A stretch of DNA of 64,000 bases, taken from positions 3,968,001 through 4,032,000 of the forward strand of contig CM063261.1 of assembly GCA_032158295.1 (NCBI GenBank), given 5' to 3'. The notes under the pieces are model-generated. The model made no database searches. It was not told the origin of the DNA and saw nothing but the letters and a program-made list of their open reading frames with translations. Positions 47,693-60,300 of this stretch are shown here, piece after piece (position 1 is the stretch's first letter; each line of letters starts with the position of its first letter). This DNA comes from Pycnopodia helianthoides (Eukaryota > Echinodermata > Asteroidea > Forcipulatida > Asteriidae). The position numbers were made by a program, and so were the translations under genes.

Positions 47693-50015
47693 TATTATGC
47701 CCCAATGCCTAGGCACCAAGAAGCTGTTGTTGCTATGGGTATAGTACACTTATTGCTATGGGATAGTACATTGGTTGATACGGGTATGTACATTGTTTGC
47801 TGCATGTATAGACCGTGTGACCTGTGACATCACATGTTTACAAAAGAGCCATAGAGCCTGGACTTCCGGCGGGCACATTTGTACACAGCTCAATGGAAGA
47901 ATACAACAAATCTTATGTTTTTTATGGAGATCGCACTGTCTGATTTTCCTCAACTTTTGATATGAAGAAAGGGGGGACATCTCAAAAAGCTGTACAGCTG
48001 TTGCTTTTGTAAATTTTGAATTTATGTGAAAATTATGACACAAAATATAAATTTTCCCTTTGAGCCTGTGCAGCATCTTGCCCGTCAGGAATAGCATTAT
48101 AGCGTACGAGGTCACCACTCTGTAAACAAATGTAACATGGTCTATAGCACGTCACATTTTTGTGGCTTTCGAGTAAAAAATAAGACATCATGTGACACGC
48201 TCTAAACCAATCAACAGGCAGAATCTTTGCGAGGGGTGTTATAACAGAAAATATGTAACCTGTACAGTGTTTTTTCAAATGTTTTTTCACATCATTTCTA
48301 CATTGTATTACATGTATATTTTGCAATTTCCTATTCATTTACTCGTCACTGGGTTACTAAGAATAACTGTAAACTAGGTCTAGAACAGGATGTACTCTAA
48401 AGATTATAGTTTAATGTAAGGACACAGTAAAAAAAAAGGTTTAATTTTTATTTTAACAGATACAAACTCTTTTTTTTTTTTTATTTTTTTATAGAAGACT
48501 TTACTAAGACAGCGAATTTATACTGAACTCTTCACCTTTTCACTGATGATTTTCGGCTTTTATTTTGTGGAAAGTGTACACAAAATGCAATCTTAAAAGG
48601 TATGATACATCACAGTGGAACAATATATTCAATCAAATTATTTAGTTTTCCATTATCGTACAACAAACATTTTTTATAAATAATAGTTCATGATTTCTGG
48701 AAAGAGCTAATACAAATGTTATACCAATTTTACAACATTAGAACTTAATGGTTTAAGTTCCCATCTTTAGGCCTATAGCATGGGTGTCATACCTTTTTAT
48801 TGATTTTTTTTGTGGTCAGTCTTGGTATTGATGATAGAAGTATTTCACTTTCATATTTTGGTGTGTTGTGCACATTAAAAAACGGGAACAATCATTTTAT
48901 AAAATGCAGTGTTCAGAGAGATATGCATTTTCCCTTTTCTAATTTCAGATGTAGTTTTATTCAAAAATATAAACAAAACGAATTGATTAGTAATTTATTT
49001 ATAAATTTAACTTTCAACAAAATGTGTTTTGCCTCTTAAAAGATTTAAATAAAGAAGAACCCTATTGGACAGAAAAGACAAAGTAAGACAAGACTTCCGT
49101 TTGTATGCACATCCGATTATTTTTTACTAGTTAACGAGTAAGGCACAATAAAAAATGTCATTATCATTTAAAAACCAGCTGCAAAGATTTGCAGTATTGG
49201 ACAGAAATGCAATACATGTAGTTTAATTTTGTGTTATGAAGGTGATGACATTTATCGGCCCGATACCTCAGTCACGGAGGCAATTGCCTCCATGTTCCTG
49301 GTCATTGCCTGGGTGCCCCTTGAAATGTTCAGTACAAATAGAGGGGCCCCTGCCAAGGAAACACTGACTTGCCCATCCAAGAACAAAGTGTCAGGCCAGA
49401 GGGATGTCTGGGTGTATTTTGGACACCCTTTAAAAAAAATTGGACACCCTCTTTTATCTGTCATTTACATGTAAATCAATGTATTGTAAGTGAACAATTT
49501 CGACACTCAGTTTTGAACACCCCATTTTACCAAATCCTGGCTAAAACCTTGTGTCAGGCTGGCATTTATCTTATTTATTCATCCAAAAGCCAACCTGACT
49601 TATCTTTTTGAACCTTTGTGTTTTACTTTGTAATCAATTAATAATTTGGGAGGCTAATCATCCTTACTTGCAGCTGAGAAGCTGAATTGCAAAGGATACG
49701 GCTACAACGTGATCAAGCAGCAGGCATGCCAGGGCGCCTTTGACAGCCAGTCACATCAAACCATATACGACCACGGAGCATTGCCTGAGATTTAAAGTGT
49801 TGATTGTTCCTGAGAGAGAAAAACCAGAGGGCCCAGAGAAAAACGCCTGTGGCATCATAGGAGAGAACCAACGCACAACACTACTCACATATGGCCTTAG
49901 CCGGGAATCGAACCAGGGCCACATGTGGTGAGAGGCGAGCGCTTTACGCACCATCCAGCCATCGTGCCACCCCAACTCAAAAACAAAAACCCACAAAATC
50001 AATAATGCCAAACCT

Positions 50016-53000
50016 CTAAATTTGATTTGTCTCTCTGAAATACTTGATCAAAGTTTCACAGGCGGTCTCTGCAGACGAGATACATCCGTCAAAGTTTGAA
50101 TGTGTAAAAGCGTCGCCAGCTGCAACTATTGCATACGTGGGTTGCAGAGCCAGGAACACACAGCCGGGGGAGCCTTCATATGGAGTAGACACCTAGAAAG
50201 CACAAAAAAAATACTGTTCAATAAGATTCTTTGAGATCCAACCCACCCTCTTAACCCTCATTCAAATTGTTCAGAATCACTCAGGCAGGGTCCGACAACG
50301 GTGTCTCAAGACCAACAGGTTCAAGAATTTCTTTCTACCTAGCGCAATTAACCTTTTTAACAGTAGTTGGTCGAGATAACGTGGTGCATTATAAAATTAT
50401 TTTGTACATTCTTGTGTATTTCATGCTCTGTATATATATGCCCTCGCCCACTTTTTTTTTGAAAAAACATTCTGGTCTAGTAATAATGTGCAGGTACAAG
50501 CCCTGCGGTCTTGTGGAATCTCCCCCCAAATTCGAGCCCCGATGAGTGATAGTGGCTAGTCAAATCGGGTATTTAACCAGTATCTGCATAGTATACCTGT
50601 GAATATCGCCATCGTTGACATTTGACCTTTGCTGGTTCCGGGAGGTCGGGCATCAGCTGACGTAAATGTTGCATGATGATCGTTTGTACCTCATCCTTGT
50701 CCGTTTCCAGATATTTTATACCGAATGGGACACTTGTGTGAACCACGAGCGACGGACCATGTTCGCTGGAATCTGTGAGGTGGAGAATACAAAAGGTCTT
50801 AAAGGGAGGGTCATAGTTTGGTTTGTGTCAACGTAATGCTGATTTATTGGCAAAATTATCAAGTAAGATACAAGAGGAGCCACCTGTGAAAGTTTCAGCT
50901 GAATACACTGTCTCTACTCGTTGAGAAAACAGCAAAAAACTGTCACAGTATTTTCACACTAAGGTAGAATCCTTTCATGTTTAGTGAGGTGACAGCGGGT
51001 ACCAACCGCATCTCTGGCCGCAGCATTCGCGAACGAACACCAACCCCCAGAAATCTGATTTGATAACAGAATTTGTACAATTCTAATACGTGGACGATGG
51101 AGAACATTCATAAAGATGACGGTTGTTGAATCTTACCGACTCCTCTTTTTGCTGTGTCTACCGAGATCCACCGGATGCAGGGATCCTTCTTAATGTAGCG
51201 GGCACACCACGAGACATCCAGAGGTGCTCCCTGATCAAAGAATAGCCCCAAGGCGTAGCGGGATGAATACGACACAGACTGTAGTTTAGATTTCACTCCA
51301 CTGTTTTTAGCTGTGGTACAATGAACACGAAACGAACACTGATAAAAATCCGTTTCATGTAAAGCCACACAAAGTAAAAATGCAGTTTTAACAGGGGCCT
51401 TGAGGCACTACTAGGTAACCACAGAGAGACTGTTCCTCCGAGTAGGGAGAAGCTGTGGATAAGGCGCCTCCAGACCATTCAACCCCGAGGTCTGAACATC
51501 CAAGAAGGAAATGACTAACAACCTTTTGTCTTTGCCTTCTCCTTTTTCCCACAGATGTCCCCCTTTTTAGTCTTCCTCATTCAATAATAAATTAATTACG
51601 TTTTCTCCTTCTTCCCACCCTTGATTTTGTCCCTTGAGTTTCAAACCTCTTTTGGTCAAACCAGCCCCATTCCTCTACCCCCTCTCTTTGTCCCCTTCTT
51701 CATTGTTCATTCCTTGCTTTTTCTGTATGCTTTCTGCCTCTCTCTGTTTTCATTTCTTTCCACTAGACTTCTTCTGATACACCAGTATACATTTACCTGT
51801 GTAACGTCGAGAAAGACACTGCTAGGGTTGAAATGTCAGGCCATTGTCTATTTTTTGCATTATTTATTTCCAGACAGGTTTTTTGAAGTTTTTCAAATTA
51901 TGAGACCCATTAATGTAACCTCTTGTAAGGGTTTACAAGGTGCTGCGGTGCATGCAGCAGCCACTGCCAGAAACATCGGGGCAAACTCCTTCCCTTCAAC
52001 TGCCCTTAGCTACAAGTGTAACTGAGTTCTTTTACGTGCATTACACAACACATGGACCAACGTCCCATCAGAAGGACGAGGCAATAATGGTCGAGTGTCT
52101 TTCTCAAGGGTGCAAGTGTCATTACATAATTCATCCCTTAAGGTGATCCCTCAGCTGCCTCTTCCAAGGCTGTATCTCAAACTTGGGTGTGATCCCTGGC
52201 TGTATGGCAGTTACAGGTTGAATATCACTTCTGACTGGCACCCCGAACGAAGATATTGACAAAATAGGAAAACCGCCAACATTAGGGCTAGATAGCTCAA
52301 CTGGTAGAGTGCAGGCACGTTAATATGGATCGGAGGTCGCAATTTTTCTTTATTTACCATAAAATTGACCCAGTCAGTTTCCCTTGTGGTTTGTTACTTG
52401 ATATAATTCATCACGTTAATCCGGAGGTCGCAGGTTCAAGTCCCGCTAAAGTCAATTTTTTCTTTATTCAACCCAAAACTATATAAAATTAACCCAGCCA
52501 GTTTCCCCTGTGGTTTGTCACTTGATTTAATTAATTTTTGGTAAATGTATTTTGTTTACCAAGAGCTTCCTGTACCAAACCCTTCTGCTGAAGAATTTGT
52601 GCTGCTGGCATCGTCAAGATCACAGCATCGAATGTCTGCGGCTTATTATCCTGCGGATTAGCAACAATCTTGATAGTTGTCTGCGTTTCTCCCGTGACTT
52701 GATCACCCTCCATGACCTTGGGCTGCGAGTCCATGTAGAGTTTGACAGATGGAATCGGTGGCTGGGTCGAGTCATGTATATTCACTGCTTCCAGTTTGAC
52801 AAGAGGGCGTTCATATTGCACTGCAGAATCTGTAATATAAATTTTTTTTTTTTTAATTTAATTTTTTTTATGAGATATCGCCTTCGGCCACTTCAAAGTG
52901 AGGGCTTCACTTTACTGATTTGGGCTGTCGACCCAAATCAACTGTCACCGGGGGCACGTTGCCACCTACTCCTGGGGCTGAAACAGGGTTACCCCCCTTC

Positions 53001-56000
53001 ACAGTCCGCAAGGATGTAGGCATGGGTATCATCCACAAGGAGCCTGGCTGGTAGAGCAGAATGCACTACCTTCCCATTTTTTTAACGAAGCGAATCATGG
53101 TTAAGTGCCTTGCTCAAGGGCACAAGTGTCTTGACCGGGATTCGAACCCACACTCTGCTGCTTACAACACCAGAGCTTGGGTTGGGTGAACTAGACCGCT
53201 CGGCCACGACACGCAACCTTGTTGCTTATAATAAAGGATGAGATTGGATGAATGTGAAGAAAAAAAAGGCTTGCAGGCCTGGGTCCTCCTTAATTCTAAA
53301 CCCGAAATCTCTCGGATGTTACATTTCAGGTTTACAGAATCTGTGCATCACCAGAAAGACAAAACTACAGGTTTGGACACATTGTCGACCATCTCTTTTT
53401 TCCTTCGATGACTGCTTTACTTCTTTTCGAGAAAATTCTAAAGGCTCGATGAGGTTATGAGAAAATCTTGAAATTAAGAAACAAATCCTGAGCACCCACA
53501 TGCTTGTATAATAAAAAATGTTACATGGCAAAACTTTACCCCTTGACTATTTTAAACAAACCATACTTTAAAATGGCAACTTAACACACTAAATTACTAA
53601 AAAAATTATGTGTACCTGATTTCTTTAAGAAGTGTTTGACAATTGAGCTTACTCCCTCTGGTGTAACGTAGTGCATGGTACCTTGCTCATAATGACTATC
53701 TCTTGCGCCATCTATGGTTGCAGTAAATGGTTGCAACAAACCATTGGTGATAAGCTCCTGGTGGTAGCTTGTAAGGAGGTGAAGAAGAAGGGGAGAGAAA
53801 AGTAGACTTTTAATCCTTCCGACTTTCTAAAAGTTGGAGCTCTTTACGAAGCTAGGTTACTTTCATAAATGCACCTGTTTATTTAACAGTCCATGTACCT
53901 GCTTTAACCTTCGGAGAAGCCATTGGACTAGTGTCAGCAGGCCGTTTGTGAACAAATTTTGTTTACCCCGCCCAAAAATTGGTTCGAAAATACTCAAGAA
54001 TTCCAGGTTTCCAACTGAGATCTAGCCAAATGGCATGGAAAACAACAAATTACCCACAGGTTTTTTTTGACTAAAAAATATTCCATCAATGACTGCCCCT
54101 TTAAAGGCAGGGTATACTTTTGGAAATTACTCGAAAAGTTAATGACCATAAAAACTTACTTGGTGAGGAGCACTGAAGAGCTGTTGATAGTATAAAACAT
54201 TGTGAGAAAAGACTCCCTTAGAAGTAATGTTGTTTTAGAAAAAGAGGTAATTTTCACCGAAAAATTTACACCCGGGGATGCTTTGATTCATAACTGACTT
54301 TTTCAGTGCAAAATTTGAAACATGACGTAATTGGGTTTCAACAACAGATGGGTCTTTACATTCCACGGAGGAATTTGTTGTCAGTCAAAAGGTCAAAATC
54401 AAGGCCGTTTTGACTTGAGTATTATCAAAAGTCAGTTATGAACATAGAGCTATATATATTGACTAGAGCGCTAACACCCCGTTATACACGCACTAAGGTT
54501 TTGAAGCCGTGTGGGCGCATCCATGTTTATGTACAAACCAATACAAAAGCTTGAAATTTTGTACGGCAATTGTACGGCTATTTGCATGATAAAGCGTTTG
54601 TTCTTTTCTATGCGTCATCGAACCAAATATGCAGCATATGAGAACGCAAAATCTGCTAATGAGCGTACAAACTGCGAGCGTCATGTGCGTCATGTTTAAC
54701 ATGTGCGTTTGCGCGTATACGTTTTTTTTTTGAGTTCGTCATTCTTGCCGGCATATTGTGTATCCTTGAAGCAGATTTCGTTTTTTTTCCCCTTGACATC
54801 TTGAAGCATTGAATCCTCCCAAACAAGGCTTTAGTTCGACTCAGCATTTTTCCTAAGAAGTAAGTAACAACATCAGAGAATCACCTACTTCATATTTTTT
54901 TAAGACATCACTAAAATCACCTGTTTACAAGAGCAATGATCGTTAGATTAAATATGGCGCGTACGTAAGCGCGCACGCCGAATGCAAAATTTTCGCGGCC
55001 ATGTGTGCTCTCTTAAAATTAAAATCGTTTCGTAGTCACGCAACACATCAAACATGTCTGCGCCCAGGGTGGCTTCTAAACGCAGAGCAAGTTAGCGCTC
55101 TAGTCAATATATATAGCTCTATGGTTATGAACCAAAACATCTCTGTACAAAAATGTAGAGACCCATTTTTCTCAGAATGATGTCATCAGATGTTTTGGAT
55201 GTGGACAAATTTTGCACTAGAAGGATATCGAATACAATGACAATTTACACCATTTTAACGTGAGGTTAGAGGCTTGTAATGTTTTCCCCCTGACTCACAT
55301 GAGGACTCTAACTATTGGAAAATGAGATCACCACATAATTGAATTGGTCATTTCCCTTCCTCTTTAAGATGAGTTGTCAGTATTGTGACATCACACTTTG
55401 CTTAGCAATTAAGATTGATTCACATTTGGATAAATCCTGGCTGTTTTGTGAAATTGAGCCTGGCTTTTGTCCTGTAGGTTGCTATGCAAATTGCCCCCAG
55501 CTATTTGATATTGAAAAAGTAATTTTAGTCCGGGATTTTCAACTGGCTGAAAAAAAATGATCCAGCACCCTAATTGTTGAGAGCTGTACCTCTCATGTCG
55601 TTTTGCATAGTCTGGTGTAACGGTAATGTACTGGGCTCCAAGATCTGCAGTGCATGGTGGGTTATCAGGACTTCGACTCGTACTCATACGTCCACCTAAA
55701 ATTAGAAGACATCGAGTGAAAAAAATGATTTTGTGACAAATTAATACATTAAATTATAATGTAGGCTACAAATTAGGATCAGGCAGTGTTAGACAGTGAC
55801 TGCTGTATGTTCCGACACCCCTATGTTCCGATTTCCTTGCCCTATGTTACGATAACCCCTCACGATCTACCGGTACATGGTAAGGTTTGGGTTAGGGTAA
55901 GGTCTAAGGTTAGAATTAGGAAAAATACATTGGAGTGTTGAAACATGTGTCGAAACATTGGTGTCTAACCGGTTAGTCAGTGCGAGCATGGTGCAAGACC

Positions 56001-56700
56001 AGGAGTGCTGCGGTTCGTTCAACCTCCAGCTCCATGGCAACTACATGGACTTGTCACTGACTCAATTGGAATGTTGGTAATACCATCAAGCTGGACATTG
56101 ACTGTCGTCTCAGCTAGCTTTCTGGGGAGTCGGAGGAGAGCAAGTGATCGATCATGCCATGGTCGGTAGTAGAAATCTGCAGCACTTCAGGACCTACTAG
56201 TAAAGGTAAGGTATGAACTATGATAGAGTATGTGAAATCATGGAGATGAAGGCAGGATCATACTAGGGTCCGATCGCTCCGTCCATGGTCCGATGTAGGG
56301 TTCATCCTTCGCTACGCTACACTCTAGGTGTGGGGCTAGTACTAGTAGTAAAAATCAATGTTGTCCCATGTACACAAAACAAAATAAGACATATTTATTT
56401 TACACTGAGAACTTGGGTTTTAAATTTTACGATGTTTATTTATGTTGCATAAAAACCATCATCATGGGCATTGATTGATTGATGCTTGGCAATGGTTAAA
56501 TAGTTTGGGCTGTTGAGGGCGCACTAACTAACTGAGTAACTTTAAAAATCTACTTTAGTTTAGTACTGCTTATCCGAACCTGCTCCTCTTGCCTTGTCCC
56601 ACACCACTAGCTCCACTTTATTGTTCAAACTTTGCCTCAAAATATTGGCACAAAGGGCTCCCGTAGCCCCTGCACCAGCTATGAGAACTCGCGGCATCAT
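50016..56700 (-). CDS. RNLS: Renalase, FAD-dependent dihydro-NAD(P) oxidase, 7 exons
   Basis: Renalase oxidises aberrant dihydro isomers of NAD(P)H to NAD(P)+ using FAD and O2. Exons in transcript order: 56700-56580, 55695-55590, 53767-53616, 52829-52560, 51295-51137, 50772-50597, 50192-50016; about 386 residues (human about 342). The N-terminus PRVLIAGAGATGALCA is the Rossmann FAD-binding GxGxxG segment, VVWDKARGAGGRMSTS the following FAD contact region. CTADLGAQYIT, AVILTMPAAQIL, VSYSSRYALGLF, DPCIRWISVD, VKCQRWRYSQ and AAGDAFTHSNFDGCISSA align with human renalase in order. The exon 5 start is uncertain: keeping frame needs a GGAG acceptor at 51296, while the better CAG five bases upstream shifts frame. 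The stop follows RETNQI. Two ATGs in tandem (56700, 56697) serve as start. Confidence 0.94.
52240..52545 (+). mobile_element. tRNA-like SINE, partly duplicated
   Basis: GGGCTAGATAGCTCAACTGG begins the tRNA-like head. The segment TTTCCCTTGTGGTTTGTTAC and the GTTAATCCGGAGGTCGCAGG region occur twice. Same family as 30150-30480; the tail recurs near 59220-59290. Confidence 0.65.
52860..53215 (-). mobile_element. tRNA-derived SINE, near full length
   Basis: Minus strand matches 21391-21775 from GTGTCGTGGCCGAGCGGTCT through GGGTTCGAATCCCGGTCAAG to GGCGATATCTCATAA. Lies next to renalase exon 4. Confidence 0.82.
54101..55367. mobile_element. TTAA-ended host element (family N-like) split by an hAT-like insertion
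   Basis: Left part 54101-54442 starts TTAAAGGCAGGGTATAC; right part 55124-55367 ends CCTTCCTCTTTAA and resembles the 47172-47279 end. Body segments (GATGGGTCT... GTCAAAAGGTCAAA) match 46500-46740. In renalase intron 2. Confidence 0.65.
54443..55123. mobile_element. hAT-like non-autonomous DNA transposon, 681 bp, 33-bp perfect TIRs
   Basis: The first and last 33 bases (starting CATAGAGCTATATATATTGA) are exact reverse complements. Both sides carry the same 8 bp, GTTATGAA (54435-54442 and 55124-55131), as a target duplication. 8-bp duplications are typical of hAT. No transposase frame inside. Perfect ends and duplication suggest recent insertion. Confidence 0.9.
55770..56340. repeat. Probable dispersed repeat in renalase intron 1
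   Basis: Contains repeated CTATGTTCCGA/CTATGTTACGA units near 55806-55850, a telomere-like GGTTTGGGTTAGGGTAAGG stretch near 55885, and a stretch near 55975-56030 that vaguely resembles a tRNA-like head. No second copy in the window, so identity is unsure. Confidence 0.35.
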
Positions 56701-57339
56701 TTAGCAGCAGGATAATGAGAGCAGGTAGGTAGGTAAACATCGACGACTTCTGACCCCGAACGAACAGCGACAGTTTGACCCAGATAAGTTAGTTCCAGAA
56801 ACTACCATTTGTAAGCTGGGGTAATCTTTCATTTTCAACAGAGACTACTTTCAAGTTAGACTTCTACAGTCGTCATGTCATTCTGACTGATACCAAAGTT
56901 CTTAACAATAAGTTTTGATTTAAAACGTAAACGAATTTGTTTAAAACATTGTCATGTTGTGATTGAATACTTGATAGTTATTCATTTGGTTATGCTTTTA
57001 AAAAATGTTACCCCTTCATAAAAAATAGTTGAACCTTATATTGACAAGAAATAGGTCAAAGGTAACATTACGTGGCCCCCTGCGCGCAGACACATCAAGG
57101 CGGATTTAATCGCCCAAACGTGCTCTAGTTGAAAACTTCTAGCGCACAACGAATTCGGGAAAAATAAGTAAAGTCATGTGATTGGGCTATAAAGAGCAAA
57201 ACTCCTTCACAAATCATATGTATTTTCAATGCTTGCGACACCGGTTGTTGAATTGGCCATCGGACGAACCGGAAACCAACAATGATTTTGACTGAGAATA
57301 TCGCGTTAAAAGGATAATTTGTTTAAGGAAAATACAAAA
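56701..57339. promoter_or_regulatory. Bidirectional promoter region of renalase and AP1AR
   Basis: 639 bp between the two divergent start codons. A CCAAT box in reverse (ATTGG, 57181) and TATAAA (57188) lie about 150 bp upstream of the AP1AR ATG. Their 3-bp spacing is closer than usual for a CCAAT/TATA pair. No transposon copy recognised here. Confidence 0.45.
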
Positions 57340-60300
57340 ATGGGAAACTGCCTGGAGTCTTGCTTCGGTTCAGTTCGAAAAAAGTAAGTTAATTGTTGTA
57401 CGAAAATGGAAATGAAATTTTTGTTTTTCTGTGGCTGCCCAATTCCCGGACGTCGTAGTATTGGTTGTGGATGGTCTTTTCATTTACGCCTTCTTCTAAA
57501 GAACTCCCTTCTAAATATAGGCATGATATGATTGGCCTAAAAAACAATCAGAAATTCTAATTAAATAATGATAATTAAAAGTGAAATTTGTAGCCTGTTT
57601 GTTGTTAGATTGAATGAATCCAGATTTACATGGCAATTGTACAAGTTCATTGCAGTTTTTTTTTTTGCTGGATGAAAAAACCTTTTTGATTTAAAAACGT
57701 ATTTTGAATAGTATTAAAAATAAAAATGATAATTATTAAAATATTATTTAATTTGATTAATAAATGTTTTTATTATATTTTATTATTTATACAACAACTA
57801 TTTTTAATAATGTTTAACATTATAATATGAAAATGATTAACTTTCTAAGCTACAGTACTTACAAAAAAAACCATCAGTTTATGTTCAAACACGTATGTGT
57901 AACGTAGGTAACAACTAACATTGAATAATTAATAATGCAATGGCAATGTTATGTAAATTTATATTGTGCCGGCACTGATGATGCGCATGCAGTGACTATT
58001 TTAGGGGACTTAGCTTAGACCATATAATTTTTATGAATTTCTGACTTCATTTCCCCCCCCAAAATCTTTGGGAGCCACAAAATAGAAAAAGAAAAGATAC
58101 TATCAACAGTGCACTATCCATTTAAATGGTGGAGTAAACTATTTATTATTAAAAATGAAAACAGAATAATCTTATTATTTTGGGAAGGAAAAAAACATGG
58201 AGGCAGCAAGGATTCGAACGTGGAAGGTGTCATAAGTTGATAGCTGGAGCTCTGCAACAATGATCAAATCCCTGCAATAATGTTGTAAAGAGGGTGAACA
58301 CATTTTTTTCTGATAGCATCCTCTTTTAAAGGAACATTACAGAATTGGTTTTTGCTAACAAAACCGTTGCTGGCAGTGTAAGCACTTTATGTAATCCACC
58401 ATATACATAAACTGACAAACCTGTAGAAGTTTGAGATCGATCGGCCATCTGGGTCACGGGAAAATAGTGAAAAACCGATTACACATTTGCATGAAATCAT
58501 ATAGTTTCAACAAATGAATAAAACGCTCACTGAGCGATAAACTCCAATCGGAAAATCAGTTTATTGATTTCTCATCAAATATGACATTTCAGACAGAAAT
58601 ATTTCAGGGGATGTTTTCTACTATCATCATCATTAGACCGTGTAAGTTTTGTGTAAATCTGTGCTCAAAAAGTATATTTTACAAGTTTTTTTCTAACCAA
58701 TTCTGTAATGTTCCTTTAAACCAACCTCCTTCAGCCCGTGTTAATTTCCCATATGGGGGACAGAATCTCTTGGGGGACAGATTTTCCTATTACGCCAGTA
58801 TTTTATCCGCTGTCTGTAAATAATATGTATTGCAAAAAAATAGTACTCTGGACTCCCTCATCGGATTATTTTCAAGTTAGGGTGTTTTGCCATGGAAGGG
58901 CCGTCCTTCCCAACACGTTGATTGGCCCTTAGCCAAATATGGTGTAGTCTGGCCAATAAATGGAGGGGGAATCTTGACTCCAGAGCATTGGCACCATTTA
59001 TTATTATTATTTATACGGCATAATTCACAATACAATAAAACAAACAGTTAAGACAAAGAATAAAATGACAAAGGAACATACAATAGAGCCAGCAGCACAT
59101 GCCAGGAAGAGAAAAAGTTAACCTAATAACTGTGGCCCGAGGGCCTTTGTTTCCAATGCTACTGGCTATTACATAACAGAATGGCCAGTAGCATTGGGCT
59201 AACTAAGGTATACTTTTTTCAACCCAAAATTATAAAAATTTACCCGGTCAGTTTCCCTTGTGGTTCATCACTTGATACTAAATTAAGAAGTTGCATCCCC
59301 TTAAGGTGATCCCCTCTGCTGTCGCTTCCTTGGTTGTATCGTAAGCTTGGGTGTGATCCCTGGTTATATGGCAGTTACAGGTGAATGGCTTCTGATTGGC
59401 AACCCCCGAGTAAAGATATTGACAAAATAGGGAGACCGCCAACAACATTATGGCTAGACAGCTCAGATGGGAAAGTAGGTTAGGCTGCCAGGTAGGCTGG
59501 GCATATTGGATCTATCTATTTGTTTATTTGGTGTTCTCTTTCATTTTAGCATGCACGAAGTAATGCTCAAATGCATTTTCGGTTGTCTATTTATTTCATT
59601 GTTTTGTTTTTCAGTGAACAGATAAATTTAATCTTTTTTTGTCTTCATTACACAGTAAGACGAACTACTTCACAGGAAGATATAAAGAATACAATGTTGG
59701 GATTGAGTTTGAAAGTTTAATCGAAGATGTAAGTTATTTTCATTTGTAATAAACAAAAAGTCAACAAGATTGAGACTGTTCCCGTTGTTACTCAGAGGTT
59801 CAAGATTCACTGCACACACTGATTCAGCCTTGTGTTCTGAGAATTTGTTTATTTTAAATTTTGTATTTATTTATTAAATTGCAACCTGATGTTTATGAAA
59901 GGGAAACCTAACCCAATAACTGGATCTAAGGCATTTAAAGGTAGAGTCATAGATTTTTTAATTTTTTGTAACCCTCTTGCTGTCTGACCATTCAATACCA
60001 TTCAAGTCAAGTGGTTTGAATGATAGATAAACTATGTCAGCCTGAAATATGATACCATGAGGGAATACATGTACACAGTACACAGTTAGTTCTGTGCACA
60101 GTTATGCCACCGTACACAACCTTGGCAGTCGAATGGTTTCAAATGGTTGGTCAACTCACTGGAAAATGTTGCCAAGAGTCACTGACAGTAGGAGGGTTAA
60201 TGTAATGCTGATTTAAAGGCAAAATTATAAAGAAAGATACAATAAAAGTCACATGTGAAAGTTTCAGCTGAATACAGTGTCCACTTGCTGAGAAAACACA

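Larger units (their letters stand above)
45623..50015. other. Convergent intergenic region between MZB1-B and renalase
   Basis: Contains a nested MITE (46367-47279), a fold-back (47522-47692), a dispersed repeat near 45860-46060, and a SINE-like relic near 49890-49972 (minus-strand B box GGTTCGATTCCC). From 47830 to 49680 there are only AT-rich stretches and unsupported short frames. No gene recognised. Confidence 0.5.

Noticed and set aside
47309..47827. 172-codon open frame
   Set aside because: Crosses a fold-back repeat, is low complexity, and has no recognisable domain or splice partners.
51621..52025. 134-codon open frame rich in Phe, Leu, Ser
   Set aside because: Plus-strand frame inside a renalase intron; CT-rich composition explains it.
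55880..55920. Interstitial telomere repeat
   Set aside because: Only one exact TTAGGG with degenerate neighbours; too short to claim.
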